From Hyphomonadaceae bacterium (GTDB lineage Bacteria > Pseudomonadota > Alphaproteobacteria > Caulobacterales > Hyphomonadaceae), in NCBI GenBank assembly GCA_024742355.1, contig JANSYM010000004.1, positions 307,183 to 371,182 of the forward strand: a DNA stretch of 64,000 bases, in the 5' to 3' direction. The notes beneath the pieces were generated by a model. The model saw only the letters and a list, made by a program, of their open reading frames with translations, searched no databases and was not told the DNA's origin. A program made the translations under genes and the position numbers. Below, piece after piece: positions 27,211-35,994 of this stretch (position 1 is the first letter of the stretch; each line of letters opens with the position of its first letter).

Positions 27211-28413
27211 ATGCTAAACCTATCCATTCCCGACCACGTCGCCCCGATCCGTCAAAAAGTTCTCGATTTCGTCGAGCAGGAGGTCTACCCGGTCGAAGAT
27301 CAATTGCTCGATGGGCATGCCGGCACCTGGGACAAGGAGATCGTCAGCCGGCTTATGCAGACAGCGAAAGACAATGGGCTGTGGGCATTAGGGCATCCGG
27401 AGGAAATTGGCGGCGGCGGCATGCCGTTCATGGACTATGTTTTTGTGAATGAAGTGATTGGGCGGTCCGAGATTGCGCCCTTGGCTCTTGGGACGCACTC
27501 GCTCCAAGATTCAATCATGTTGCATCGCTATGCCAGCGCGGAATGGCGCGAGAACTACCTTACACCTCTGGTCAGCGGCGAGGTTTTTCCCAGTTTTGGT
27601 ATGACCGAGCCGGAAGTTGCGAGTTCTGACCCGAGGCAGCTGCAAACCAGAGCAGAACTCGTCGGTGATGAATGGGTGATCAATGGCCGAAAATGGTTTT
27701 CGACGCATGCGGGCGAGGCTGCTTACACGACCGCAATGGTGCGTACCGAAGATAATGACACGCCGGACCATTCCGCATTTTCAATGATCCTGGTTCCGAC
27801 CGACACGCCGGGATACAATATCGTTAGAGATGTGAAGGTCATGGGTAAACATGATGCCCATTATGAAGTCGCGTATGACGATGTTCGCGTACCCGCGAGC
27901 AATTTGCTTGGCCCAAGAGGACAGGGATTTAAGATTGCCCAAGATCGCCTCGGTCCAGGCAGGATCTTTCACTGCATGCGATGGCTGGGGCAGGCTCAAA
28001 GAGCATTTGACCTGATGTGTCAGCGCGCCAATTCGCGGGTCGCATTTGGTAGCGCGCTCGGCGAGCACCAGCAGATTCAAAAGTTCATTTTTGATACCGC
28101 AACCGAGATCCAGTCTTCGCGTTTGTTGACTTTGCACGCCGCGCAAAAAATCGATCAAGGTGATGAGGCGCGGATCGAGATCGGATTGATCAAGGTCTAT
28201 GGCGCGAAAATGCTGCACAATGCAATTGATCGTGCGATCCAGGTGCACGGCGCCATGGGCGTGACGGAAGATACACCGCTGGAGCTTATGTATCGGCACG
28301 CCAGAGCCGCACGGATCTATGATGGTCCAGACGAAGTTCACGTGATGAATTCAGCGCGCCGGATTCTGCGGACCTATTCAAATGGTGGAACATTTGACTT
28401 CGGCCTGCGCTGA
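27211..28413 (+). CDS. Acyl-CoA dehydrogenase family protein
   Basis: A 400-residue FAD enzyme with normal family length. The FAD/substrate segment FGMTEPEVASSDPRQLQT (family MTEP..gSD) lies near residue 130. WVINGRKWFSTHAG, NLLGPRGQGFKIAQDRLGPG and the C-terminal QVHGAMGVTEDTPLELMYRH fit the helical domain and dimer/FAD contacts. It would introduce an alpha,beta double bond into an acyl-CoA in the cytosol. The sequence resembles the ACAD10/11-like or long-chain group found beside APH-type kinases, and such a kinase gene (29346) is present. Part of the rightward operon starting at 26072. Confidence 0.93.
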   Translation: MLNLSIPDHVAPIRQKVLDFVEQEVYPVEDQLLDGHAGTWDKEIVSRLMQTAKDNGLWALGHPEEIGGGGMPFMDYVFVNEVIGRSEIAPLALGTHSLQDSIMLHRYASAEWRENYLTPLVSGEVFPSFGMTEPEVASSDPRQLQTRAELVGDEWVINGRKWFSTHAGEAAYTTAMVRTEDNDTPDHSAFSMILVPTDTPGYNIVRDVKVMGKHDAHYEVAYDDVRVPASNLLGPRGQGFKIAQDRLGPGRIFHCMRWLGQAQRAFDLMCQRANSRVAFGSALGEHQQIQKFIFDTATEIQSSRLLTLHAAQKIDQGDEARIEIGLIKVYGAKMLHNAIDRAIQVHGAMGVTEDTPLELMYRHARAARIYDGPDEVHVMNSARRILRTYSNGGTFDFGLR

Positions 28414-28460
28414 TAGACGAAAAGGGACGTCCAACTGAATGGTAGGATCGGGAGCAAGGT

Positions 28461-29288
28461 ATGGATCTCAAAGAAACGCGCTACACCGTCGACGACACGA
28501 TTGCGACGATCACGCTGGCTCGCCCGCACAGGCGCAACGCTTGGACCGGCGTGATGCACACAGAATATCGCCACTGTTTGTCTTTGGCGGAACAAGACCC
28601 CAGTGTCAGAACAATTGTCGTCACAGGAGCGCCTGAGGGCAAAGCTTTTTGCGTTGGCGCGGACCTGAGTGGCCTAGAGGTGATTGCCGATAGCGGTGAG
28701 TATAGTGCTGGGATTGAAGAGGATATCTCCAAGCCGGGTTATGGCACCGATGCCGCGTTTGATGCGACGTTTGCTTATCATTTCGGCTTGTCGAAACCGG
28801 TCATCGCGGCGGTGAATGGCGCTGCTGCCGGGATCGGCCTGGTCCTGGCCGCGTTCTGCGACCTCAGGTTTGTTGTGCCCGGGGCAAAATTCACAACCGC
28901 GCATGGCCGGTTCAATTTTCCTGCAGAGTACGGGCTCTCATGGGTATTGCCGCGGCTCGTCGGCACGACGTTCACGAATGATGTGATGTTGTCCAGCCGT
29001 GTATTCACGAGTGACGAGGCCCACCAACAAGGATTCTCAAATCAACTGGTCCCGGCAGATGCGCTCATGCAAGCGGTCAATGACTATGCGCGTATGCTCG
29101 CCAGAACCGTGTCGCCAGGGGCATTGCGAGAAACCAAGCGCCAAATCTACATGGATTGGCACCGTAGTGTTGCGAGCGCGGTCATGGATAGCGAGCGTCT
29201 ATTGGTCGAGATGTCGCGTCACCCGGACAATAAGGAGGGCGTGTCAGCGTGGATGGAGAAGCGCGACCCACAATGGACCGGCGCTTGA
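28461..29288 (+). CDS. Enoyl-CoA hydratase/isomerase family protein
   Basis: The 275-residue protein is of the crotonase fold. The oxyanion-hole segments GKAFCVGADLSGLEV (about residue 65) and AAVNGAAAGIGLVLAAFCDL (about residue 115) are clear, and FNFPAEYGLSWVLPRLVG follows as in family members. It would hydrate or isomerise the enoyl-CoA made by the acyl-CoA dehydrogenase encoded 47 bases upstream. The usual catalytic glutamate positions near 115 and 137 are partly conserved (Glu in FPAEYG), so hydratase activity is likely but not certain. Cytosolic, same operon. Confidence 0.92.
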   Translation: MDLKETRYTVDDTIATITLARPHRRNAWTGVMHTEYRHCLSLAEQDPSVRTIVVTGAPEGKAFCVGADLSGLEVIADSGEYSAGIEEDISKPGYGTDAAFDATFAYHFGLSKPVIAAVNGAAAGIGLVLAAFCDLRFVVPGAKFTTAHGRFNFPAEYGLSWVLPRLVGTTFTNDVMLSSRVFTSDEAHQQGFSNQLVPADALMQAVNDYARMLARTVSPGALRETKRQIYMDWHRSVASAVMDSERLLVEMSRHPDNKEGVSAWMEKRDPQWTGA

Positions 29289-29345
29289 TGCGCGACAGAG
29301 AAAAATGATCATGAACAAATCCGTATCGAATAGTCAGGGCGTCAT

Positions 29346-30404
29346 ATGATGATGGTTGAAACAGCAGAGGGTTTCGATATTGAACGTGTGGAGCGCTGGA
29401 TTGCTAAACACGTCCCGCAGCTCGTCCTGCCATTGCAATGGAAACGTCTGGCAGGCGGGCATTCAAACCTGACCTACCATTTGCAGAGCGCGAACGGTGA
29501 GCAAGTGGTCATCCGCCGTCCACCAATGGGAAAGCTGCTGCCCAAGGCGCACGATATGTCGCGCGAATGGGCGCTTATCTCAGCGCTTGGCGAATCCAAT
29601 GTTCCCGTCCCAAAGGCGCTCGCTTTCTGTGACGATTTAGACATTATCGGCGTACACTTTTACGTCATGGAGTTCGTTGAAGGGCGGCCGCTCTATTCCA
29701 TATCGGACACCGAAGAATGGATCCCAGCGGACCGGCGCGAGGCATTGGCCTATTCTTTCATTGATACTTTGGCGGAGTTGCATTCGCTGGATCCCGGTAA
29801 AATCGGACTGGGTGGACTTGGAAAGAAAACCGAATACATCGCGCGCCAGGTGAGGACTTGGTATCGGTCGTGGACCGCGAGCGCCGAGCCCGCGCAATTT
29901 GACGATCCGCGCGCGCATGATTTGCAAGCCTATTTTATGGCGAACATTCCAGAACAAGGAGATGCGCGGATCGTGCATGGGGACTTTGGGTTGCACAATT
30001 GCCTGATCGGCGCGGAGCAGTCCGTGGTCGCTGTCCTGGACTGGGAAATCTCGACTTTGGGTGATCCGCTCGCTGACTTGGCTTATGCGCTTAATCCATG
30101 GCCCGCCGTGGACGAACCGGTTGTGATTGTCGACGATGCGGCCACTCGTGCAGTAGGGATGCCGAACAGACGAACGTTAGCGGCTCGCTATGCCACGCGC
30201 ACGGGGCGCGATTTGAGCAATTTAAACTATTATGTCGGTTTCAACTTCTGGAAATCTGCGGCGATCATGCACGGCGTTTATGCGCGCTACGTTGCAGGAC
30301 AGAAGAGCGCGGATGACCAGGATCTCGATGCGTGGCGAACTCGGATCGAAAATTGTTTGACCGCAGCGGCTCATGCGGTGGACGCGCATCGCAATAATTC
30401 TTGA
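29346..30404 (+). CDS. APH-like phosphotransferase (ACAD10-type)
   Basis: The 352-residue protein is an aminoglycoside-phosphotransferase-fold kinase of the type associated with acyl-CoA dehydrogenases. LAGGHSNLTYHL is the ATP-binding loop, VVIRRPPMGKLLPKAHDMSRE holds the Lys/Arg strand, VHGDFGLHNCLI the catalytic Asp and metal Asn, and VLDWEISTLGDPLADLAY the second metal Asp. In the related ACAD10/11 and bacterial systems, such kinases phosphorylate 4-hydroxyacyl-CoA so that the hydroxyl can be eliminated. With the dehydrogenase and hydratase upstream, the operon could degrade hydroxylated acids by this route (inference). ATG 29346 is followed by two more in-frame ATGs. Confidence 0.88.
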   Translation: MMMVETAEGFDIERVERWIAKHVPQLVLPLQWKRLAGGHSNLTYHLQSANGEQVVIRRPPMGKLLPKAHDMSREWALISALGESNVPVPKALAFCDDLDIIGVHFYVMEFVEGRPLYSISDTEEWIPADRREALAYSFIDTLAELHSLDPGKIGLGGLGKKTEYIARQVRTWYRSWTASAEPAQFDDPRAHDLQAYFMANIPEQGDARIVHGDFGLHNCLIGAEQSVVAVLDWEISTLGDPLADLAYALNPWPAVDEPVVIVDDAATRAVGMPNRRTLAARYATRTGRDLSNLNYYVGFNFWKSAAIMHGVYARYVAGQKSADDQDLDAWRTRIENCLTAAAHAVDAHRNNS

Positions 30405-30431
30405 AGCCAGAACGACGAGGCGGAGGAACCT

Positions 30432-31469
30432 ATGCGCGCGGCGGTTTTTGACAAGGTTGGATCACCCTTATCGATTGAGGCCGTGGCTGAACCAGCGTGC
30501 GGTCCGAATGAGCTCATCCTGGCCGTGCGACAGTGCGGCATTTGCGGAACTGACTTGCACGCCAGCCAGGGCGGGCTGATGGAGCCGCCACCGGGAACGA
30601 TTTTTGGCCACGAGTTCAGTGGTGAGGTTGTCGACATTGGCAGTGATTTGAAGGCGGACTGGCAAATCGGCGATGCAGCTGTGTCGCTTCCAATGATTGG
30701 TTGTGGCACTTGCAATTATTGCCTGTCTGGAAATCCCTTTTTCTGTTTGTCGGTTCAAAAAACGGGCGTGGGTCAAGGCGTGCAGGGCGCGTACGCTGAA
30801 TTCGTGCGCGTCGGGGCGCGTGAAACGGTCCGAATTCCGCGTGGCGTGGATTGGGAGTTCGGCGCCCTCGTTGAGCCGCTCGCCGTCGCCTTGCACGGGC
30901 TCAACATGTCGCGTTTCGCGCCAGGCGATGATGTTTTGATCGTCGGCGCGGGACCTGTCGGCATCGCTCTGATTCAGTGGTTGAGACTATCTGGTGCGCG
31001 TAACATTGTGGTGACGGAACTGTCGAAACAGCGCGCCCAAATGGCTGAGCGATTTGGCGCGAGTCTACTGCTGGATGGCAGCTTACACCCAAAGGAGATC
31101 GCGCGCAGAGTTCTTGCTGAAACGGGCGGCGCGCCTGCCTGCATATTTGAATGTGTCGGAGCTCCCGGGGTGATCGATAGCTGTTTCGCCATGGCGCCAC
31201 CACATTCGGAAATAGTGTCTCTCGGGGTCTGTGACCGCAAAGACCATTTCAGGCCATTTCTGGGTACGATGAAAGAGATCACGCTGAAATTCGCCGTTGC
31301 GTATTTGCGGAGTGATTTCGAGCATACGCTGCACATGCTGGAGACGGGCGCGTTGAACCCGGCGCCGATGATAACGCAACGCGTTAAGTTCGATCAGTTG
31401 AGCGCCGCATTCGAGAGCCTGAAAACATCCAAACAAGATTGCAAGGTTTTGCTTTGCCCTGGTTGCTAA
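30432..31469 (+). CDS. Zinc-dependent alcohol dehydrogenase (MDR family)
   Basis: A 345-residue medium-chain dehydrogenase. Catalytic zinc ligands are visible in CGICGTDLH and GHEFSGEVV, the structural zinc site in GCGTCNYCLSGNPFFC, and the Rossmann motif in VLIVGAGPVGIAL (about residue 175). It would oxidise a secondary alcohol or polyol with NAD(P)+. The GAGG before the start and the 27-base gap from the kinase gene place it in the same operon. The downstream desaturase gene has its own promoter-like region with an operator copy. Confidence 0.92.
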   Translation: MRAAVFDKVGSPLSIEAVAEPACGPNELILAVRQCGICGTDLHASQGGLMEPPPGTIFGHEFSGEVVDIGSDLKADWQIGDAAVSLPMIGCGTCNYCLSGNPFFCLSVQKTGVGQGVQGAYAEFVRVGARETVRIPRGVDWEFGALVEPLAVALHGLNMSRFAPGDDVLIVGAGPVGIALIQWLRLSGARNIVVTELSKQRAQMAERFGASLLLDGSLHPKEIARRVLAETGGAPACIFECVGAPGVIDSCFAMAPPHSEIVSLGVCDRKDHFRPFLGTMKEITLKFAVAYLRSDFEHTLHMLETGALNPAPMITQRVKFDQLSAAFESLKTSKQDCKVLLCPGC

Positions 31470-31481
31470 GTGCCGCGACAC

Positions 31482-31521
31482 ATATTACATAAAACGATAC
31501 AGACAAAGAAAACAGTAATAT
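31482..31521. promoter_or_regulatory. Inverted-repeat operator ATATTAC-N26-GTAATAT, copy 2
   Basis: ATATTAC (31482-31488) and GTAATAT (31515-31521) repeat, with exactly the same 33-base offset, the site at 25955-25994. The sequences between the half-sites are unrelated, so the conservation is limited to the half-sites and their spacing. It lies 34 bases before the desaturase start and suggests a second regulated transcript in the cluster. Confidence 0.55.
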
Positions 31522-31554
31522 CAATTCCTAAGTTGGATTTCGAAAGGGCAGGCA

Positions 31555-32505
31555 GTGATTGCGCGCGAGTATATTAGTCCAGAAGAGTTCAAACGATTTA
31601 CGAAAACCAGCGATCTGAAAGCGATAGGGATCGTTGCCGGGAACTGGTTGATCGTCGCCGTTGCATTTGCGCTCGCTTATTTTTGGACCAACCCCGTCAC
31701 GATCATCATCGCCATGATATTGATCGCTGGTCGACAGCACGGCATTGGCGGGCTGATGCATGAATGCGGGCACAATACGATGTTTGCGAGCAGAGCAACC
31801 AACCGGTTTGTAGGGCAGTGGTTGGCAGCAAAACCCGTATATGAAGAACTTGGAGGGTACGCGCGCGGCCACGGAGAACATCATCGCCTCGCAGGGACGG
31901 TGACCGATCCCGATCGCGGCAATTTCGAGGCTTATCCAGTCAAAAAGGAGAGCTTTCGACGAAAGATGTTTCGAGACCTAAGCGGTCAAACCGGGTTTCG
32001 TCGGCACAAGGAAATTTGGAAAGCAACGTTGCGGATATTCAGCAAAGATGCGGAAACGCGGAAGGCGGCACACCCGTATATCAGCATGTGGCTCACCCAG
32101 ATCGCGATGATCCTGATTCTACATGTCACGCTGCACGCCTGGCTCTATCTGCTATGGATCGGCGCCAATCTGACAGTATACATGGCATTTATTCGCATTC
32201 GCCAAGTCGCGGAACACGCGGCGGTGCCTGACGCATTGAGCACGGATGTTCGCGAAAATACGCGAACCACATATGGCAACCTTTTGGAACGACTGACCAT
32301 AGCCCCGAACTATGTCAATTTCCATGTTGAGCACCATCTCCTCGCGAATGTACCCTGCTACCATCTGAAAGAACTGCACGAGACGCTGAAAGCGCGCGGC
32401 GCTTATGAAGAAGTGCGGATATTTCGAAATTACCTGGAGGTTGTTCAGCACGTTACCGAGGAGCAGGGCGCACCGCAGGCTATGCCGCCTTTGACTGCGA
32501 GCTAG
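31555..32505 (+). CDS. Membrane fatty-acid desaturase family protein
   Basis: A 316-residue integral membrane di-iron enzyme. The three histidine boxes are present: HECGHNTMF near residue 65, HGEHHRLAG near 103 and HVEHHLLAN near 262. Two hydrophobic pairs (about 22-62 and 175-210) anchor it in the inner membrane. Family members desaturate or hydroxylate acyl chains or terpenoid-like substrates using O2 and a redox partner. The start is GTG 31555, preceded by GGGCAGGCA. The operator copy directly upstream suggests regulated expression with the catabolic operon; in that setting oxygenation of an imported substrate seems likelier than lipid remodelling (inference). Confidence 0.85.
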   Translation: MIAREYISPEEFKRFTKTSDLKAIGIVAGNWLIVAVAFALAYFWTNPVTIIIAMILIAGRQHGIGGLMHECGHNTMFASRATNRFVGQWLAAKPVYEELGGYARGHGEHHRLAGTVTDPDRGNFEAYPVKKESFRRKMFRDLSGQTGFRRHKEIWKATLRIFSKDAETRKAAHPYISMWLTQIAMILILHVTLHAWLYLLWIGANLTVYMAFIRIRQVAEHAAVPDALSTDVRENTRTTYGNLLERLTIAPNYVNFHVEHHLLANVPCYHLKELHETLKARGAYEEVRIFRNYLEVVQHVTEEQGAPQAMPPLTAS

Positions 32506-32526
32506 CGCGCAAAGGCGGACTTTAAA

Positions 32527-33294
32527 GTGGCAAAATATGCAATCACCGGAGGGGCGTCAGGCATTGGCGCTGAACTCTGCACACAACTTAAAACAGATGG
32601 TCATGACGTTTTGTCGATCGACCTTCACCGCGCAGATGCAATCGCAGATTTGGCCACCCCAGCTGGACGGATCAAGGCCGTGCGGGCGATCATGGATTGG
32701 GCTCCGGACGGTCTTGATGGCTTTGTTCCGTGCGCCGGTCTTCCGTTGCACTTCCGTCCACTCTCTACAATCGTCGCGGTCAATTTCTTTGGCACGACTG
32801 AAATGGTGTTGGGGCTTCAAGACCTGATCGGACGCAAGCGAGGTACGGTTCTTTTGGTCGCGTCAAATTCTGCGAGAATGATCGTCTCGGATGATCCTAT
32901 GATCAAAGTTTGCCTGAACGAGGACGAGCCGCGCGCACTGGACCACGCTGATGCCCAAGACGCGCACACCGCGTATGCCGGGTCAAAGCGCGCCTTGGTG
33001 CTTTGGATGCGCCGGAATATTGAGGCGCTCGCGCGCAAAGGCGTCCGAATGAATGCCATCGCGCCAGGCGTGACGCTCACACCAATGACAGAGGCGGCTT
33101 ACCAGGATCCGGAAATGGGCGAAACATATCGGAGTTTCGCATCAGTATCGCCGTGGCACGGCCGAGAGGTGAGCGCTGAAGAAGTTGCGAATCTCATGCG
33201 CTTCATGATGTCTCGTGCAAGCGAGAGTCTCTGCGGGTCCGTGGTATTTATAGATGGTGGTGCCGACGCCAAACTCCATCCGGATTTGGTTTGA
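32527..33294 (+). CDS. SDR-family oxidoreductase
   Basis: The 255-residue short-chain dehydrogenase has ITGGASGIGAEL at the N-terminus (TGGASGIG), the catalytic Ser in VASNSARM, YAGSK near residue 155 and FIDGGADAKL at the C-terminus. In place of the usual NNAG there is PCAGLP. The unusual insertion around MIKVCLNEDEPRALDHADAQ before the active-site Tyr matches SDRs related to 3-alpha-hydroxysteroid dehydrogenase/carbonyl reductase. GTG 32527 is the start. It is 21 bases after the desaturase gene and ends the cluster; IS-scarred sequence follows. Confidence 0.9.
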   Translation: MAKYAITGGASGIGAELCTQLKTDGHDVLSIDLHRADAIADLATPAGRIKAVRAIMDWAPDGLDGFVPCAGLPLHFRPLSTIVAVNFFGTTEMVLGLQDLIGRKRGTVLLVASNSARMIVSDDPMIKVCLNEDEPRALDHADAQDAHTAYAGSKRALVLWMRRNIEALARKGVRMNAIAPGVTLTPMTEAAYQDPEMGETYRSFASVSPWHGREVSAEEVANLMRFMMSRASESLCGSVVFIDGGADAKLHPDLV

Positions 33295-33355
33295 CCGCGC
33301 GGGGTAATTGGTGTGCTGAGTGCCTTCAGTTAGTGTTGAATCTTTCTTCTGAAAA

Positions 33356-33380
33356 TTTCCCATATTGGGGAATTATCGAA
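33356..33380. repeat. Dispersed palindromic repeat, copy 2
   Basis: TTTCCCATATTGGGGAA followed by TTATCGAA. The 25 bases are identical to the copy at 62181-62205 and differ from the copy at 14328 only in the loop. It lies between the SDR stop and the Xre remnant, 30 bases past the latter's stop codon. Confidence 0.6.
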
Positions 33381-33410
33381 TGTCCCGATCGACGTTGATC
33401 GCGTCCGTCG

Positions 33411-33567
33411 CTAATTAAACAGCTCTGCCATCGACACTTTCAGCGCCTTCGCGATCCGCGCAATCACCGTCAATGTCGGATTGCGTACCGCACGTTCCAC
33501 CGCAGAGATGTAAGTCCGGTGCAGCCCGGCCCGGTCGGCCAACTCTTCTTGCGACCAGCCTCTGGCC
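33411..33567 (-). pseudogene. Xre-family HTH regulator, 5'-truncated remnant
   Basis: About 51 codons remain, ending at TAG 33411-33413. The translation contains GWSQEELADRAGLHRTYIS followed by AVERAVRNPTLTVIARIA and KALKVSMAELFN, a typical Cro/CI-type helix-turn-helix (Q..LA...G....YIS..E....P.L....I...L). The N-terminal helix and start codon are missing; the frame is cut exactly where an IS6-like left end begins (33568). It is therefore a remnant of a small DNA-binding regulator. Its former target is unknown; the palindrome 30 bases past its stop is one possibility. Confidence 0.82.
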
Positions 33568-33602
33568 GGTGCTGTCAGTCTAATGAGAACCCGACTCCAG
33601 CA
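33568..33602 (+). repeat. IS6-like left-end remnant
   Basis: GGTGCTGTCAGTCTAATG, then AGAACCCGACTCCAGCA, matches the left end of IS copy 2 at all but a few of 35 bases; weaker similarity continues to about 33620. No transposase follows. Orientation is the same as the full copies. It cuts the Xre gene on its left; on its right, after 36 bases, lies the sigma-54 regulator gene. Confidence 0.85.
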
Positions 33603-33638
33603 TCCAGTGGACTAGGATGAGTTAGGCAACTCGCGCAA

Positions 33639-34802
33639 TCAATTGTTCCAGGAGGCCTTCTTGCGATAGATCGTCGATGGATTGATCTGCAACTGCTTTG
33701 CCGCGGCGACGATGTTGCCACGGCAGAGCGCGATAGCGCGTTCGATGGCTTTCTTTTCGGTCATCCAGAGTGGTTCCAGGCCGTAATCGGGCTCAGAGAC
33801 CTCGGCGGTAAACACGTTTGTTGAGGCCGTTGGTTCGGATGGAGTCGGCGATGATTGTGGTGACGCTGTCGACACTGGCATATCGCTGCCCCCGATCTCT
33901 CCGCCATCCTTCAGCACGGCAATCTGCCGAATGAGGTTCTCTAGCTCCCGGACATTGCCAGGCCAGGAATGAGAGATGAGCCATTCTTCGGCATCGCGGG
34001 CGAAACCGCTGAATGTTTTCCCTTCTTCGCTGGCGTATCGCGCCAGGAAGCTCTCTGCCAGGAGCAGGATATCGGCGCTGCGTTCACGTAGGGCCGGGAG
34101 CGCGACGGGGATAACATGCAGCCTGTAATAGAGGTCTTCGCGCAGGGTGCCGTCGCGCACGGCTTGCAACGGATCGCGATTGGTGGCGGCGACGATGCGA
34201 ATGTTTGATTTGCGAACCTTGCTATCACCAACCCGTTGATATTCACCGAGTTGCAAGAACCGGAGCAGCTTCGGCTGAAGCTCGATTGGCATCTCACCAA
34301 GTTCGTCGAGAAAGAGCGTTCCGCTTTCTGCCATTTCCGCTGCACCGGCGCGGTCGGCTGTAGCGCCGGTGAAAGCACCTTTCACGTGACCAAAAAGCTC
34401 ACTCTCGATCAGATCGCGTGGGATCGCGCCGCAATTGATGGCGACAAACTTAGCTTTGCGGCGCGGGCTGAGATCATGCACTGCGCGCGCGATCAGTTCC
34501 TTACCCGTGCCGGTTTCCCCAGTGATGAACACGCTGGCCTTTGACGGCGCGGCGGCTTCGATGGATTTGAATACACCCTGCATAACCAGAGATTTGCCGA
34601 TAATCCCGCAAAAGTCGGACCGGTCGATCTCAGATTCGTATGTCTCCACCACCTTTTTTAATTGAAAGTTCTCGACCGCGTTTTGCGCGGTGACGCGCAG
34701 GCGATCCTTGGTGGTTGGTTTGACGACGAAATCTACGGCGCCGCGGCGCATCGCGTCTACGGCCACGGACATGGAACCATTCGCCGTGATGACGATGACC
34801 GG
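33639..34802 (-). pseudogene. Sigma-54-dependent response regulator, 5'-truncated
   Basis: About 387 residues remain: the second half of a receiver domain (PVIVITANGSMSVAVDAMRR, then FVVKPTTKD with the conserved Lys), a sigma-54 AAA+ domain (Walker A GETGTGKELIA, GAFTGA, Walker B GTLFLDELGEMP, SWPGNVRELENLIRQ) and a Fis-type HTH (CRGNIVAAAKQLQINPSTIY). The phospho-acceptor Asp and the original start are missing. Upstream of about 34803 the open frame continues only as antisense of the flippase gene. An internal ATG (MSVAVDAMRR) could yield a receiver-less, possibly constitutive activator, which is speculative. Such regulators often control exopolysaccharide genes, which lie next door. Confidence 0.85.
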
Positions 34803-35994
34803 CGCTGAATTAGTAAGTCGCGTTGGGCGCGTATTTGCCGCGATTGTTCTAGCACGACAGCTCGACGCAACTGCGTTCGGTGTGGCTGCGATTGCGCTCA
34901 CAGTTTTCGAGATCACACGCGTGTTTACAGAAAACGGGATCGGGGCAGCAGTAATCCGTGCGACTTCTCGCGGCTTTGATCGCGTGGCCAATACGGCACA
35001 CAGACTGATGTGGATCGTCTGCCTGGGCTTGTTTGTGGTGCAAGTCGGGGCCGGCGTCGTGGTGGAAACTTTGCTGCCAGGTCGCGACGCGGGGCTAATG
35101 GTTGCGTCGCTTGGACTTGTGTTCCTGATGATGCCGTGCGGCGTCATGCATGCCTATTGCCTGCAACGTGATGAGCGAATGAAGGCGCTCGCTGCAATCA
35201 TGACCGCGCAAGTTGCGGCGGACCATGTACTGACAGCAGCATTGGCGATCGCAGGGTTTGGCGCCTGGGCTATCGTCCTGCCAAAAATTTTGACAACGCC
35301 AATCTGGTTGATCGGTATGCTGCGTACCCGAGCGTGGACACGGAATCGCGCCGGCGGGTATTCCGATACGACCAGTATACTCAAATTTTCACTTCCTGTT
35401 CTCGGCTCCGAACTGATGCGGGCGTGCCGCGATCAACTCGACAAGGTGATCATCTCTTTGACGCTCGGCGTTGAGGCTCTGGGGTTGTACTATTTTGCCT
35501 TCAATGCCGGTTTAGGCGTGTCGACGGCGCTCAACCGGGCTTTCAGCAACGCGGTGTACCCGCATCTTTGCGCAGCGCGAGATCAGGTTGGTGCGTTTCG
35601 TAAGTCCATCCTGCATCTCGGTCTGCCTTTTGGTGCGATGTACTGCATGCAGGCGGCGCTCGCGCTGATTTACGTGCCGATTGTGTTCGGGCCAACGTGG
35701 GCTTCGGCCGCGCCGCTGGTCGCAATTCTCTGCCTGGGCGGTCCCGCGCGTTTGTTCATCGACACCGTCCGGATGAAGGCGCGGGCGCGGGGTCAATCCG
35801 GCCAGGATTTTCAAATCTCGTTTGGTCTCTCGACGTTCGTTCTCATCCCGTTTGCTCTGTTTGCGTCGCATGGCCTTTTCATCGTGTCCGCTCTGTCCGT
35901 TGCTGCGGCCTCCATCTTCGCCCTGATAGCCACAGTTATCGCTCTCAGTGAGCGACAGTTGAGCCCATCGACCAATCTTGGAGTGAACCCATGA
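34789..35994 (+). CDS. Polysaccharide flippase (Wzx-like), 5'-truncated
   Basis: About 400 residues of a multi-pass membrane protein of the MOP/Wzx class, which flips lipid-linked sugar units across the inner membrane. The family pattern is visible as IVLARQLDATAFGVAAIALT, then ENGIGAAVIRA, and a central LPVLGSELMRACRDQLDKVI region. Compared with usual Wzx proteins it lacks roughly 15-25 N-terminal residues, half of the first helix. The sequence before about residue 7 is antisense of the sigma-54 regulator gene, which supplies the in-frame ATGs at 34789 and 34795. It may still be translated as a chimera. The stop overlaps the first glycosyltransferase (ATGA). Confidence 0.82.
   Translation: MTMTGAELVSRVGRVFAAIVLARQLDATAFGVAAIALTVFEITRVFTENGIGAAVIRATSRGFDRVANTAHRLMWIVCLGLFVVQVGAGVVVETLLPGRDAGLMVASLGLVFLMMPCGVMHAYCLQRDERMKALAAIMTAQVAADHVLTAALAIAGFGAWAIVLPKILTTPIWLIGMLRTRAWTRNRAGGYSDTTSILKFSLPVLGSELMRACRDQLDKVIISLTLGVEALGLYYFAFNAGLGVSTALNRAFSNAVYPHLCAARDQVGAFRKSILHLGLPFGAMYCMQAALALIYVPIVFGPTWASAAPLVAILCLGGPARLFIDTVRMKARARGQSGQDFQISFGLSTFVLIPFALFASHGLFIVSALSVAAASIFALIATVIALSERQLSPSTNLGVNP

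Noticed and set aside
34803..35147. N-terminal 115 codons of the sigma-54 regulator frame
   Set aside because: They are antisense to the flippase gene and rich in Thr, Ala and Ser without receiver-domain pattern, so the real regulator sequence begins at about 34802.
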